Origin: Christiangramia sabulilitoris
Lineage (GTDB): Bacteria; Bacteroidota; Bacteroidia; Flavobacteriales; Flavobacteriaceae
DNA length: 64,000 nucleotides
Direction: 5' to 3'
Assembly (NCBI RefSeq): GCF_007050985.1
Contig: NZ_VHSF01000001.1
Location: 930,001 to 994,000, forward strand
Each line of letters opens with the position of its first letter. Within the stretch, counting starts at the first letter, position 1. A model generated the notes under the pieces. The model was given only the letters and a program-made list of their open reading frames with translations. It ran no database searches and was not told the origin of the DNA. Shown here piece by piece: positions 54,091-63,870 of the stretch. Both the position numbers and the translations under genes were made by a program.

Positions 54091-56220
54091 TCAGAAAAAC
54101 TCAGAAAACATAGCATTTTGGTCCCCTAATAACTGTCTGGCTTCATCCACATTGGAAACGGGATATTTACAGGTCTTGTTCTGGCATACATATATTAAGG
54201 TAACTCCTGGTTTTAATTTCCCCTTCAGTAGTGGTAAATGCTCGGTGACACCACCCATGAATAAGCTGGTAGGGTAGTAATTACTTTGCAAAGCGGCATT
54301 TTTGCTGGCAGCCTCTTCACCCAGGATAGCAACTTCATATATACCATAAGTCTGCATACCCAGCAACCTGCTCCAGTTTGCATAAAATGAAGGTGATTCC
54401 TCTACCTGTTCCAAAACCTGAAGCAGCATTTTTTTACTATGCCGGGAATATTCAGCATTAGCCTTGAATTCTCCTAATATCATAAGATTCATCGCCATGA
54501 CCGAATTTGAAGACGGAATAACATTATCGTCAATATCAAACTGCCGGGAGAAAAGCTGCTCCTGGTCGTTGGAGGTATAATAAAACATGCGCGTGTCTTT
54601 ATCTTCGAATTGCGCTATAGTATAAACGACTATTTTCTCTGCCTTGTCCAGCCATTTATCGTTGAAACTAACCTGGTACAGGTTTAGAAATGCAATGGCT
54701 GTGTAACTATAATCGTCCAGAAATCCTGAAATTTTTGATTCACCCTTTAAATAACTCCGGAAAATGCGGTTATTCCTGGTCAACATATTGGCCTCTATGA
54801 ATTCTGCCGCCTCCTCTGCTTTTTCCAGATATGCTTTTTGACCAAGCGCTGTATAAGCGTCAAGGTAGGCCTGTATCATAAGTGCATTCCAGGAGGTAAT
54901 TATTTTGCGATCTGTTGCTGGTGCGGTTCTTTTATTCCTGGCAGCAATTAATCTATTACGGGCACTACTAAGCAGGTGATTAACTTCTGAAGGTTGCATT
55001 TTTACTTTTTCTGCAAATTCTTTTTCTGAATAATTAGTATAGAGAATATTATCTCCTTCTTCCCAGTTCCCGTAAGATTCAATGTTGTAGAATTCTAGAA
55101 AAATTTCAGCCTCCTCAGGATTCAATAATTTTACTATTTCGTCTTTTTTCCAAACATAAAATTCTCCCTCTTTCCCATTACTGTCGGCATTCATGGAGGA
55201 ATAATACCCACCAGATCCATTCGCCAGCTCCCGTTCAACAAACGCAATGGTTTCTCTGATGATACGGGCATACTCAGGATTTTTCGTGATCTTATAAGCA
55301 TTTGAGTATACACTAATCAATTGGGCATTATCATATAACATCTTCTCAAAATGCGGCACCAGCCATTTAGAATCTGTCGTATACCTGGCAAAACCACCTC
55401 CCAGATGATCGTAAATCCCACCTCTGCTCATTTTATCCAGAGTCAAATTAACAGCCTTTAGTACTTCTTCATCTCCGGTCAGGTAATAATGCTGAAGTAA
55501 AGCGTTCCAGGAAACCGGAAGCGGGAATTTCTGCCCACCTTTATAACCACCATTATACATATCGAGCCTTTCCTTCCAGGTTTTTATTATTCCGGAATAA
55601 CTACTCTTAGTATAAAGCTCATCAGGTTTTCTTTTTAAAGTGTCTAAAGAGTTTCCCAGGCGTACGCCTTCAGCAAGAGCCTGAGCAACCTTCACAAATT
55701 CACTTTTATCTTCATTATATGTCCGGGCTACCTGCTTTAGCACCTTTTCCCACTGGTCTTTGGGAAAGTAGGTCCCGGCATAGAAAGGTTTACCATCAGG
55801 TAATGCAATAATATTAAGAGGCCATCCCGAGCTTCCATTTAAGCGCTGAGCGGCCTCCATATATATCTTATCAATATCCGGCCTTTCTTCCCTGTCTACC
55901 TTGATAGAAACGAATTCTTTATTCATCAATTCAGCAACAGAGGAATCCATAAAAGTTTCCTCCTCCATTACATGGCACCAGTGACAGGCAGAGTAGCCCA
56001 CGCTTATGATAATTGGCTTATTCTCCTTTTGAGCTTTTTCAAGCGGCTCATAACCCCATTCATACCAGTCTACTGGATTATCTTCATGTTCCTTTAAATA
56101 GGGACTGGAAGCCTTGGAAAGTCTGTTTCCAGTGGCTTCCTGAGAAGAGTTGCTTTTTTTACAGCCAATTAGCAGCAAGAAAAATGAAATTAATATTAAA
56201 GACCTGAAGGCAGAATTCAT
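54091..56220 (-). CDS. DUF255 (YyaL/SPATA20-like) thioredoxin-domain lipoprotein
   Basis: A 709-residue lipoprotein (FFLLLIGCKKSN, Cys at 20). A thioredoxin-like domain opens with the DUF255 signature SPYLKEHEDNPVDWYEWG and the CxxC motif CHWC in GYSACHWCHVMEEET, and is followed by a large alpha/alpha barrel (GGGFARYTTDSKWLVPHFEKML, NALMIQAYLDAYTALG). Homologues are widely conserved, but the catalytic role is not defined. It stands alone between the creatininase operon and the next gene. Cytosolic relatives are common; this one is exported. Confidence 0.9.
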   Translation of the reverse strand: MNSAFRSLILISFFLLLIGCKKSNSSQEATGNRLSKASSPYLKEHEDNPVDWYEWGYEPLEKAQKENKPIIISVGYSACHWCHVMEEETFMDSSVAELMNKEFVSIKVDREERPDIDKIYMEAAQRLNGSSGWPLNIIALPDGKPFYAGTYFPKDQWEKVLKQVARTYNEDKSEFVKVAQALAEGVRLGNSLDTLKRKPDELYTKSSYSGIIKTWKERLDMYNGGYKGGQKFPLPVSWNALLQHYYLTGDEEVLKAVNLTLDKMSRGGIYDHLGGGFARYTTDSKWLVPHFEKMLYDNAQLISVYSNAYKITKNPEYARIIRETIAFVERELANGSGGYYSSMNADSNGKEGEFYVWKKDEIVKLLNPEEAEIFLEFYNIESYGNWEEGDNILYTNYSEKEFAEKVKMQPSEVNHLLSSARNRLIAARNKRTAPATDRKIITSWNALMIQAYLDAYTALGQKAYLEKAEEAAEFIEANMLTRNNRIFRSYLKGESKISGFLDDYSYTAIAFLNLYQVSFNDKWLDKAEKIVVYTIAQFEDKDTRMFYYTSNDQEQLFSRQFDIDDNVIPSSNSVMAMNLMILGEFKANAEYSRHSKKMLLQVLEQVEESPSFYANWSRLLGMQTYGIYEVAILGEEAASKNAALQSNYYPTSLFMGGVTEHLPLLKGKLKPGVTLIYVCQNKTCKYPVSNVDEARQLLGDQNAMFSEFF

Positions 56221-56354
56221 CTATTTACTTTAAGAAGTTAAATATAAACCTTTGAGCCATCAATGGAAAAACGATTTTTACAGATTAATCAACTTAAAAG
56301 TACCGCTGCCAAAATGAATAACTAAACTATTTTCAAACCACGGTTGGTGCAATA

Positions 56355-56383
56355 AAGAAAGCCTTCGATCTTCGAAGGCTTTT
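56355..56383. terminator. Intrinsic terminator hairpin
   Basis: AAAGCCTTCGA and TCGAAGGCTTT arms with a three-base loop, 23 bp after the stop of the following - strand gene. It is near-symmetric, so both directions are possible. Confidence 0.75.
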
Positions 56384-56405
56384 CAGATTTTTTAAATGAT
56401 ACGAT

Positions 56406-57131
56406 TTAAATCTTTAAACGATGCTCCATATCCACATCCTCAACCACATCTTTCCATTCTTCAAGGAACAATCTCCAGGATCCCTGCCCGTGAATTTCCT
56501 CAAAGGTCTCTATCATTTTACTATCGGTTTCGAGGTCATTGAATTTATCGTATCCCCATACCAGTCCCACATCTGGCCCGCCTTTCCTGCTTACTTCAGA
56601 ATTAAAAACCAGCATAGTTCTGTTTCCCATTTTTTCGTGGGCAGCCTTGATTTTTTTCAAGGCATTATTAAATCTGTATCTTTCCCACGGTTTTAAATAC
56701 ACTGACCAGGTCTCATACCTTTTTTGATTTTTGAACTTATCCATTCCATAGGACAATTCTTCATTATAAGACCAAAGATCCACATCGCCATATTCCTCTA
56801 CATATTTACCAACGTTTTCTTCCCAGTCTGTAGAATGGGATTCATCCTCAGGACGATTATCTAGCGAGGCATAGCTGCCACCCATTACCCAGACATACCA
56901 ACCGGCTTTATTACCATACTCTACTCTTCTAAGCATAGCCTCGTTATCCTTCCCGCTGGCATGAAATTTATTGTTGTGGGCTGCCACTCCCTCTTCAAAC
57001 TGTTTGGCCATCCCTGCTTTTGGCTGCAAATAAATAGTTTCATAAAGTTTTGCAGGTTTGTTATCTCCCTGCCCCATTGCTGTAGCGTAGCATACCATGC
57101 AGGCTACAACGATCATAATTAAATTTCTCAT
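56406..57131 (-). CDS. Secreted protein with two ferredoxin-like repeats, unknown
   Basis: A 241-residue protein with a signal peptide (about residues 1-20, YATAMGQ). Two halves resemble each other: ETIYLQPKAGMAKQFEEGVA (about 32-51) and ETWSVYLKPWERYRFNNALK (about 139-158), each followed by a helix and a strand, which suggests a duplicated Dabb/ABM-like ferredoxin fold. No catalytic motif is recognisable, and I do not assign a family. It is monocistronic with a terminator behind it. The Trp/Tyr-rich strands suggest a hydrophobic ligand site. Confidence 0.65.
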   Translation of the reverse strand: MRNLIMIVVACMVCYATAMGQGDNKPAKLYETIYLQPKAGMAKQFEEGVAAHNNKFHASGKDNEAMLRRVEYGNKAGWYVWVMGGSYASLDNRPEDESHSTDWEENVGKYVEEYGDVDLWSYNEELSYGMDKFKNQKRYETWSVYLKPWERYRFNNALKKIKAAHEKMGNRTMLVFNSEVSRKGGPDVGLVWGYDKFNDLETDSKMIETFEEIHGQGSWRLFLEEWKDVVEDVDMEHRLKI

Positions 57132-57620
57132 ATCTCTAAATGTTTGGTTATGAGGACAAAAGATAAGAAGATTTTAGAGTTTTAGCTATATTAAACTGAA
57201 AATCAGGCGCTTGTGCACTTTAATGATTGGGATGTTAAACAAAATTAGAAGAGGGAAAATCTGGAATTTGTCCATATAATTTCACACTCTAGAGGATGAG
57301 TTAATACATATAGAAATACACATCTACTTTCCACTATACATATTAATTTGAAAAGCAATAATATTGGATAGGTAAGAAATAAGGTTCCTTTTTATAGGTA
57401 GAGTGGTCCCTTTTTTCACCCCTTTTTTATGGAAAAACGAGTGAATTTGACAATTTGAAAGCAATTAACGCCCAGCCTATAAAAACAAAAAAGCCTTCTT
57501 CCATTAAATGGAAAAAAGCTTTTCATTGGTTAACCAAAATCCTCACAACATAGGATTATAACTCGGCTAACTACACATTCCCTTCTCAGGGAACAAACAA
57601 CACAACTAATCATTAGTGCC
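57132..57620. other. Intergenic region, about 490 bp
   Basis: No supported gene. It holds an AT-rich upstream region of the secreted-protein gene and an imperfect hairpin AAAGCCTTCTTCCATT/ATGGAAAAAAGCTTTT at about 57490-57519, which could be a terminator remnant. Between that and the tRNA-Asp terminator is unremarkable sequence. Confidence 0.4.
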
Positions 57621-57651
57621 AAAAAAAGCTCCCCTTGTAGGAGAGCTTCTT
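57621..57651 (-). terminator. Terminator of tRNA-Asp
   Basis: On the - strand GAAGCTCTCC-TACAA-GGGGAGCTTT is followed by a T-run, about 11 bases after the tRNA 3' end. Confidence 0.82.
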
Positions 57652-57661
57652 TGCAACTTTG

Positions 57662-57735
57662 CGGTCTGGACGAGACTCGAACTCGCGACCCCCTGCGTGA
57701 CAGGCAGGTATTCTAACCAACTGAACTACCAGACC
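57662..57735 (-). tRNA. tRNA-Asp (anticodon GTC)
   Basis: A 74-nt cloverleaf without encoded CCA. Acceptor GGTCTGG pairs with CCAGACC, discriminator G. The anticodon stem CCTGC/GCAGG holds the loop CTGTCAC with anticodon GTC. The T-arm is GCGAG-TTCGAGT-CTCGT. It is standalone, followed by its own terminator. Confidence 0.95.
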
Positions 57736-57821
57736 GTTGCGTTATTGCGAGGGCAAATATACGCCCCTTTTTAGATTCACCAAACCTTTTTTAAAAATAT
57801 TTCAAACTAATTTTTCAGGCC

Positions 57822-58751
57822 CTATCCAAACTTTTGTTTTTCAAGTAAATAAGCCGTCATAATATTATCAAAATTTTTATTGATGTCTGCTTCCACATAT
57901 TTTATACGGTACTTCGCACACTGCATTTTAAGATCTGCGATATAATTTGCCACTGCATTTTTATAATTTTCCCGGATATTATCTGAATATAGGTCCACCT
58001 CAGCCCCGGTTTCCACATCGGTAAATCTTCTGGGAGTATTCTCGAAGTTAAAATCAAGCTCTCTCTTTTCGTCTACCACATGAAAAAGAATAACTTCATG
58101 GCGGTTATATTTTAAATGCCGCAAGGCCTGGAATAATTTCTCCTCCCCGGCATTAGCCTGGAACATATCTGTAAATAAAAATATCAGTGATCTTCGTTTA
58201 AGTTTCTCTGCGATCTGATGTAAAAAGGTATAGGTATCGGTATTCTTTCTTTTTGCAGAGCGCTGCAACATATCATCAAGCTTATTCAGAAGCATATGGT
58301 GATGGCGTTCACTGGACTTCTCCGGAGCGTAGAATTCAAATTCATCACTATATACACTTAACCCGACTGCGTCCCTCTGTCGCTTTAAGATCTCCATTAT
58401 ACAGGCGCAGGCTAAAACTGAAAATCCAATTTTATTCAAGGAACTCAGACTTTGATTTTTTATAGCCGGATAATGCATGGAAGCCGAATTATCCAATATA
58501 AGGTGACACCTTAAATTGGTCTCCTCCTCATATCTGCGGGTATACAGCTTATCGGTTTTGGCAAAGAGCTTCCAGTCAATATGCCGGGTACTATCCCCAT
58601 TATTATAGATCTTATGCTCGGCAAATTCTGCAGAAAAACCGTGAAAGGGACTCTTATGAATTCCAGATATATAACCCTCCACCACCTGTTTCGCCAGGAG
58701 GTCGAGGTTTAAAAATCCACCGGTTTCGTGAAGTTCCTTTTCTATATTCAT
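57822..58751 (-). CDS. DUF58 domain protein (vWA-like)
   Basis: A 309-residue protein. The DUF58 core is clear: SPFHGFSAEFAEHKIYNNGDS, RHIDWKLFAKTDKLYTRRYEEETNL and then a vWA-type strand HLILDNSASMHYP with the metal-site DxSxS pattern, followed by LIFLFTDMF. DUF58 proteins are usually encoded with MoxR AAA+ ATPases and act in folding or assembly of metal or membrane complexes. No moxR gene lies within the window on either side, so its partner is unlinked here. It follows trxA behind a terminator. Confidence 0.9.
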   Translation of the reverse strand: MNIEKELHETGGFLNLDLLAKQVVEGYISGIHKSPFHGFSAEFAEHKIYNNGDSTRHIDWKLFAKTDKLYTRRYEEETNLRCHLILDNSASMHYPAIKNQSLSSLNKIGFSVLACACIMEILKRQRDAVGLSVYSDEFEFYAPEKSSERHHHMLLNKLDDMLQRSAKRKNTDTYTFLHQIAEKLKRRSLIFLFTDMFQANAGEEKLFQALRHLKYNRHEVILFHVVDEKRELDFNFENTPRRFTDVETGAEVDLYSDNIRENYKNAVANYIADLKMQCAKYRIKYVEADINKNFDNIMTAYLLEKQKFG

Positions 58752-58781
58752 CGTGTATGAAATTACCGATACTTTATGAAT

Positions 58782-58809
58782 AAAAAAAGCCCCGCGAATT
58801 GCGAGGCTT
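58782..58809 (-). terminator. Terminator of trxA
   Basis: On the - strand AAGCCTCGC-AATT-GCGGGGCTT, with one G:T pair, is followed by a T-run 22 bp after the trxA stop. Confidence 0.85.
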
Positions 58810-58830
58810 GATTTTATATGAAGTCAGTTA

Positions 58831-59148
58831 TTACAATAACTGGTCAATTGCATCTGCATAAGTTTGCTTTGGAGCAACTCCAACCTGACGTCCTACTACT
58901 TCTCCATTCTGGAAAACAAGAACAGTTGGAATATTCCTAACTCCGTATTTAGCAGCGAATTCCTGGTTAGCATCTACATCAAGCTTCCCTACAACGGCTT
59001 TCCCTTCATATTCAGAACTTATTTCATCAATGATTGGTCCTACCATTCTACAAGGTCCGCACCATGCAGCCCAAAAATCTACCATTACAGGTTTATCACT
59101 TTTAAGTACCTGCTCTTCAAAATTCGCGTCGGTTATTTCAACAGCCAT
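58831..59148 (-). CDS. trxA: Thioredoxin
   Basis: A 105-residue classical thioredoxin with the active site WCGPC (Cys30 and Cys33) in MVDFWAAWCGPCRMVGPI. The buried Asp (VMVDF) and the cis-Pro segment RNIPTVLVF are also present. It reduces cytosolic disulfides and donates electrons to the DsbD-like protein and to ribonucleotide reductase. It is encoded after dnaE with a repeat element between them, and ends in a strong terminator. Confidence 0.97.
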   Translation of the reverse strand: MAVEITDANFEEQVLKSDKPVMVDFWAAWCGPCRMVGPIIDEISSEYEGKAVVGKLDVDANQEFAAKYGVRNIPTVLVFQNGEVVGRQVGVAPKQTYADAIDQLL

Positions 59149-59249
59149 AATATGTTATTTTTTATGTTTCTAATTTGATTCGTAAAAGTAGTCAATAAAA
59201 TAATTAATCCTTACATCCCCAATATTGCATTTGACTATGAGCTTATTGG

Positions 59250-59420
59250 TTCGTTTTATCTGGGGGCCTCACCCTACGCTGTCGCTTCGGGCGACCGGGC
59301 TTTCGGCGCTACACGGTAGCCTGCCTCAATCCCTGGCCCAGGTTCTCTACTTACCCGTCATCCTGTCCCGATGCTTCGGGAGTTTCAGGAACTTAAGCAA
59401 AGGAGTTGATACAGGCCTAG
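59250..59420. repeat. GC-rich interspersed repeat-like element
   Basis: About 170 bp that is clearly richer in G+C than its surroundings and has no protein role. It contains CTGTCGCTTCGGGCGAC, a GGGCTTTCGGCGCTAC string and the palindrome CCCGATGCTTCGGG (59367-59380), flanked by CCTG and CAGG. The palindrome is identical to the one in the tRNA-fMet array on the opposite strand. It looks like a REP-type or MITE-like intergenic element of Flavobacteriaceae; there is no transposase here. Confidence 0.6.
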
Positions 59421-59441
59421 CTTCACGATTTTATAAGTGGG

Positions 59442-62400
59442 CTAGTTCAGTTTATACATGAACTGCTCCTTCTCCAACTCTTCAATAAGCTCCTGCGATA
59501 TTTTGATCTTATGCTTCCTGCTGGGCATGCGCAGTTTCACCTGCTCTTCCATTTCATACACCACGAAATTCAGGTGGCAATCACCCTTATGAGACATAAA
59601 AGTATCTTTTAGCCACTCTATCTTCTCATTTTTAAGATCATTAATATTCATCTGTATAGTCAGTTTCTTAGCATTTTTATCCAATACATCATGCAGCAGG
59701 TTTATTTCGCGAAACTGTATCCTTGGCTCTCCTTTTTTTCCTGTGTCCTTATTGGTCCAGCCTTCTTTTACAAAGACTTTCATATGAATGAAATTGTTAG
59801 GCACAAAAAAGTGCTTCATCCTTAAATACTCTTCCCCGAATATTTTGAATTCATAGGATTCGTCATAGTCTTCCACGGTGAAGATCGCCCATCCTTTTCC
59901 ATTTTTGGAAACACGATGCTGTACATCCACGACCACGCAACCAATGGTAAGATCTCTGTTTACAATTGCATTGAGATCTCTGAAATCTGATAATTTCCCG
60001 TTACAGAAATAGCTCATTTCTATTTTGAAATCATCCAGCGGGTGACCTGAAATATATATTCCCACCACCTCTTTTTCACGACGTAGTTTTTCCATGGTTC
60101 CCCATTCTTCACAGGGAGGTACTTCAGGCTCGGGAATTTGCACATCACTGGCCTCTCCAAACAGGCTTACCTGAGAAGAGTTCTGACTCTCCTGGAACTT
60201 CTGCGCATATTTCACCACTTTTTCAAGGAAGCTCATCCCATTGCCATCATCGTGGAAATACTGTGCTCTGTGGGTTGTACCAAAACCATCAAACCCTCCC
60301 GCCAGGGCAAGATTTTCAAATGCCTTTTTATTTGCTGCCCTCAGGTCTATTCTTTTAGCCATATCGAAAATGGAACGATATGGGCCTTCTTTAGTTTTTC
60401 TATTTTCTACAATGGTCGCAACCGCTCCGGAACCTACTCCTTTGATCGCTCCCATTCCAAATCTTACCGCATTTTCCTTATTAACCGAGAATTTATAGTA
60501 AGATTCATTAACATCAGGTCCAAGTACTTTTAGCTTCATGCGCTTACATTCTTCCATAAAGAAGGTAACCTGCTTGATATCGTTCATATTATTGGAAAGC
60601 ACCGCCGCCATATATTCTGCAGGGTAATGCGCTTTTAAATAAGCCGTCTGATAAGCGATCCAGGCGTAGCAGGTCGAGTGGGACTTGTTAAATGCATACG
60701 AAGCGAAGGCTTCCCAGTCTTTCCATATTTTTTCAAGTACTTCAGACGGATGTCCTTTGGCTTCTCCTCCACCAATGAATTTCGGTTTTAACTGCGCCAG
60801 TAAAGCGACCAGTTTTTTACCCATGGCCTTACGAAGCATATCAGCTTCACCTTTACTAAAGCCAGCCAGTTTCTGCGAAAGAAGCATCACCTGCTCCTGG
60901 TAAACAGTGATCCCATATGTTTCTTCCAGGTATTCTTTCATTTCAGGAAGGTCATACGATATCTCTTCATCACCATGTTTCCTCGCAATGAAACTTGGTA
61001 TATATTCCATAGGTCCCGGACGATATAACGCATTCATGGCAATAAGGTCATCAAAAACGGTTGGCTTTAGCGCCTGCATGTGTTTCTGCATCCCCGGAGA
61101 TTCATACTGAAATATCCCAATGGTTTCACCCCTCTGGAATAATTTATAAGTCTCCTCATCATCCAGCGGGAAATTATCGGGATCCAGGTCTATATCATGT
61201 CTACCTTTAACGATCTTGACCGTATCCTTGATCAGGGTTAACGTTTTAAGACCCAGGAAATCCATTTTTAGCAGACCCGCACTTTCTACCACCGAGTTAT
61301 CGAACTGGGTCACATAAAGGTCTGAATCTTTAGCTACCGAGACCGGTACATAATTGGTAATATCCCCGGGGGTAATGATCACCCCGCAGGCATGTATACC
61401 GGTGTTTCGAACTGAACCTTCAAGGATCCGGGCCTGGTTCACCGTTTCAGCTTCCAGGTCATCTCCTTCTGAAATATTAAAAAGTTCGTTTATATTTTCA
61501 ATTTCGTCCCCGCGAAATTTAGACTTGATCGTCTTATCATCCATTGCGAACAGCTTACCAAGCTTGGTATTGGGGATAAGCTTCGCGATCCTGTCTGAAT
61601 CCATCAAGGGTAGATCCAGTACCCGTGCTGTATCACGAATAGAAGACTTGGCCGCCATGGTACCATAGGTAATGATCTGCGCTACCTGGTTAGCACCATA
61701 TTTCTTGATCACATAATCCATCACCCGGCTTCGGCCTTCATCATCAAAGTCGATATCAATATCAGGCATACTCACACGATCGGGATTCAGGAATCTCTCA
61801 AAAAGCAGATCGTACTTAATGGGGTCAATATTGGTAATTCCCAGGCAGTAAGCCACGGCAGAACCTGCTGCCGATCCACGTCCCGGACCTACAGAAACGC
61901 CCATTTCCCGGGCCGCTCTAATAAAGTCCTCCACGATAAGGAAGTAACCGGGATATCCGGTATTTTCAATTACCGATAACTCAAAATTCAGCCGTTCCTC
62001 AATATCCGGAGTAATTTCGGAGTAGCGCTTCCTGGCGCCCACAAAAGTAATATGTTTTAAAAAGGCGTTTTCTCCTCTTTTTCCGCCATCAACAAGATCT
62101 TCTTCACTTTGAAATTCTTCAGGGATCTCAAATTTTGGAAGTAATACATCGCGGGCCAGTTCAAATGGTTCAATTTTATCTACTACTTCCTGAATATTAC
62201 TAATAGCATCTGGCAGGTCTTTGAAGAGTTTCTTCATTTCGTTACCAGACTTGAAATAATATTCTTCATTAGGCATACCATAACGGTAACCACGACCGCG
62301 ACCTATTGGGGTCGCCTGCTTCTCCCCGTCTTTAACACAAAGCAAAATATCGTGAGCATTGGCATCTTCCTGCTTCCAGTAATAGGTGTTATTGGTCGCA

Positions 62401-63827
62401 ACTAATTTAATATCATGCTTTCGGGAGAATTCAACTAAAACAGGATTCACCCTGTTCTCATCTTCCTGGTTGTGACGCATTAACTCGATATAAAGATCAT
62501 CGCCAAATTCCTGTTTCCACCATAGCAATGCCTCTTCGGCCTGCTTTTCACCTACATTCAGGATCTTACTGGGCACCTCTCCGTATAAATTTCCGGTAAG
62601 TACGATGATGTCTTCTTTGTATTGTTTTATAACCTCCTTGTCTATACGAGGCACATAATAAAACCCATCTGTATAGGCTTTGGAAGACATTTTAGCCAGG
62701 TTATGATATCCTTTTTTATTTTTCGCCAAAAGGACTACCTGGTAACCATTATCCTTCCTGCTCTTATCTAAATGATTTTCACAGACAAAAAATTCACACC
62801 CCAAAATTGCTTTTAAAGGCTTTTTAGGGTCTTCCCCATTTTCCTCAGCGGTCGCATTATGTTCTTTAACGCTTTTATTGTAATTCCCAACTTCTTTTAC
62901 AAAGTGGAAAGCTCCCATCATGTTTGCATGATCTGTAAGAGCCACGGCATTCATACCCTCTTCTGCGGCGGCATTTACAAGATCTGGAATACTTATGGTA
63001 GACTGTAATACCGAAAACTGCGAGTGGTTATGCAAATGTGCAAATGGAACTTCATCCAGCTTTTCCAGGTTTTCCTGGATCTCTTCACTGGTAATATCAT
63101 CTGAAGGCTGTTGCTTCTCGAGTTTCTTTCTAATTTTATCTGAAGCTTTCTTAAGATTAATATGCTTCAGGCCTATTAATTCTATCCTTTGTGGGTTTGC
63201 TTCAGAAAAATTCTCGAAATAATCTGCAGGAACATCCAGCTCCTCTTTAGTATAGATCCTCTGCCTTATCAATTCCAGGAAACAACGTGTAGTTGCTTCC
63301 ACATCAGCAGTGGCATTATGAGCCTCGGCAAAAGCTTCATCAAAAAGAAATTTGTGCAATTCAGTTAACGTTGGTAATTTGAATTTACCACCGCGACCAC
63401 CAGGAATTTTGCAAAGTTCAGCCGTTTTTTCGGTACAGGTATCCAGAACCGGCATTTCCTGAAGGGAATTTTCAAAATTTCTTCTTATAAACTCGGCGCC
63501 CATTATATTAAGATCAAAACCAACATTCTGACCTACTACGAATTTAGATTTCTGTAAGGCTGCATTGAACTTTTCCAGTACTTCATCCAGAAGAATCCCC
63601 TGCTCCTTTGCAAGGTCTGTAGAGATCCCGTGAATACGTTCTGAATCATAAGGAATATCAAAACCTTCCGGCTTCACCAGATAATCCTGATTTTCTACCA
63701 GGTTTCCCATCTCATCATGTACCTGCCAGGCGATTTGTATACATCGGGGCCAGTTATCAGAATCGGTTAGCGGGGCGTCCCAGCGCTTGGGAAGACCGGT
63801 AGTTTCGGTATCAAAAATGAGGTACAT
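59442..63827 (-). CDS. dnaE: DNA polymerase III alpha subunit with N-terminal DEDD exonuclease
   Basis: A 1461-residue replicative polymerase. Residues 1-180 are a DnaQ-like proofreading exonuclease with DTETTG (Asp6, Glu8), HGIS in motif II and the final HNATADVEAT motif. A PHP domain follows (FAHLHNHSQFSVLQST), then the polymerase catalytic core with GRGSAAGS and PDIDIDFDDEGR, the helix-hairpin-helix region (MGAIKGVGSGAV), an OB fold (VSKNGKGWAIFTVED) and the C-terminal domain. Canonical DnaE lacks the exonuclease; fusion to epsilon on one chain is known in Bacteroidota. Family length fits. Confidence 0.95.
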   Translation of the reverse strand: MYLIFDTETTGLPKRWDAPLTDSDNWPRCIQIAWQVHDEMGNLVENQDYLVKPEGFDIPYDSERIHGISTDLAKEQGILLDEVLEKFNAALQKSKFVVGQNVGFDLNIMGAEFIRRNFENSLQEMPVLDTCTEKTAELCKIPGGRGGKFKLPTLTELHKFLFDEAFAEAHNATADVEATTRCFLELIRQRIYTKEELDVPADYFENFSEANPQRIELIGLKHINLKKASDKIRKKLEKQQPSDDITSEEIQENLEKLDEVPFAHLHNHSQFSVLQSTISIPDLVNAAAEEGMNAVALTDHANMMGAFHFVKEVGNYNKSVKEHNATAEENGEDPKKPLKAILGCEFFVCENHLDKSRKDNGYQVVLLAKNKKGYHNLAKMSSKAYTDGFYYVPRIDKEVIKQYKEDIIVLTGNLYGEVPSKILNVGEKQAEEALLWWKQEFGDDLYIELMRHNQEDENRVNPVLVEFSRKHDIKLVATNNTYYWKQEDANAHDILLCVKDGEKQATPIGRGRGYRYGMPNEEYYFKSGNEMKKLFKDLPDAISNIQEVVDKIEPFELARDVLLPKFEIPEEFQSEEDLVDGGKRGENAFLKHITFVGARKRYSEITPDIEERLNFELSVIENTGYPGYFLIVEDFIRAAREMGVSVGPGRGSAAGSAVAYCLGITNIDPIKYDLLFERFLNPDRVSMPDIDIDFDDEGRSRVMDYVIKKYGANQVAQIITYGTMAAKSSIRDTARVLDLPLMDSDRIAKLIPNTKLGKLFAMDDKTIKSKFRGDEIENINELFNISEGDDLEAETVNQARILEGSVRNTGIHACGVIITPGDITNYVPVSVAKDSDLYVTQFDNSVVESAGLLKMDFLGLKTLTLIKDTVKIVKGRHDIDLDPDNFPLDDEETYKLFQRGETIGIFQYESPGMQKHMQALKPTVFDDLIAMNALYRPGPMEYIPSFIARKHGDEEISYDLPEMKEYLEETYGITVYQEQVMLLSQKLAGFSKGEADMLRKAMGKKLVALLAQLKPKFIGGGEAKGHPSEVLEKIWKDWEAFASYAFNKSHSTCYAWIAYQTAYLKAHYPAEYMAAVLSNNMNDIKQVTFFMEECKRMKLKVLGPDVNESYYKFSVNKENAVRFGMGAIKGVGSGAVATIVENRKTKEGPYRSIFDMAKRIDLRAANKKAFENLALAGGFDGFGTTHRAQYFHDDGNGMSFLEKVVKYAQKFQESQNSSQVSLFGEASDVQIPEPEVPPCEEWGTMEKLRREKEVVGIYISGHPLDDFKIEMSYFCNGKLSDFRDLNAIVNRDLTIGCVVVDVQHRVSKNGKGWAIFTVEDYDESYEFKIFGEEYLRMKHFFVPNNFIHMKVFVKEGWTNKDTGKKGEPRIQFREINLLHDVLDKNAKKLTIQMNINDLKNEKIEWLKDTFMSHKGDCHLNFVVYEMEEQVKLRMPSRKHKIKISQELIEELEKEQFMYKLN

Positions 63828-63870
63828 TCCTTATGTATTTTAAACTTGTAAGAAGAAAAAAGATGGTTCG

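Noticed and set aside
57822-58751. MoxR/DUF58 batI-type aerotolerance operon
   Set aside because: Only the DUF58 gene is present; there is no MoxR ATPase or vWA membrane partner on either side.
59225-59461. 78-codon + strand frame between trxA and dnaE
   Set aside because: It falls in the GC-rich repeat element and its composition reflects that element; no signal or domain.
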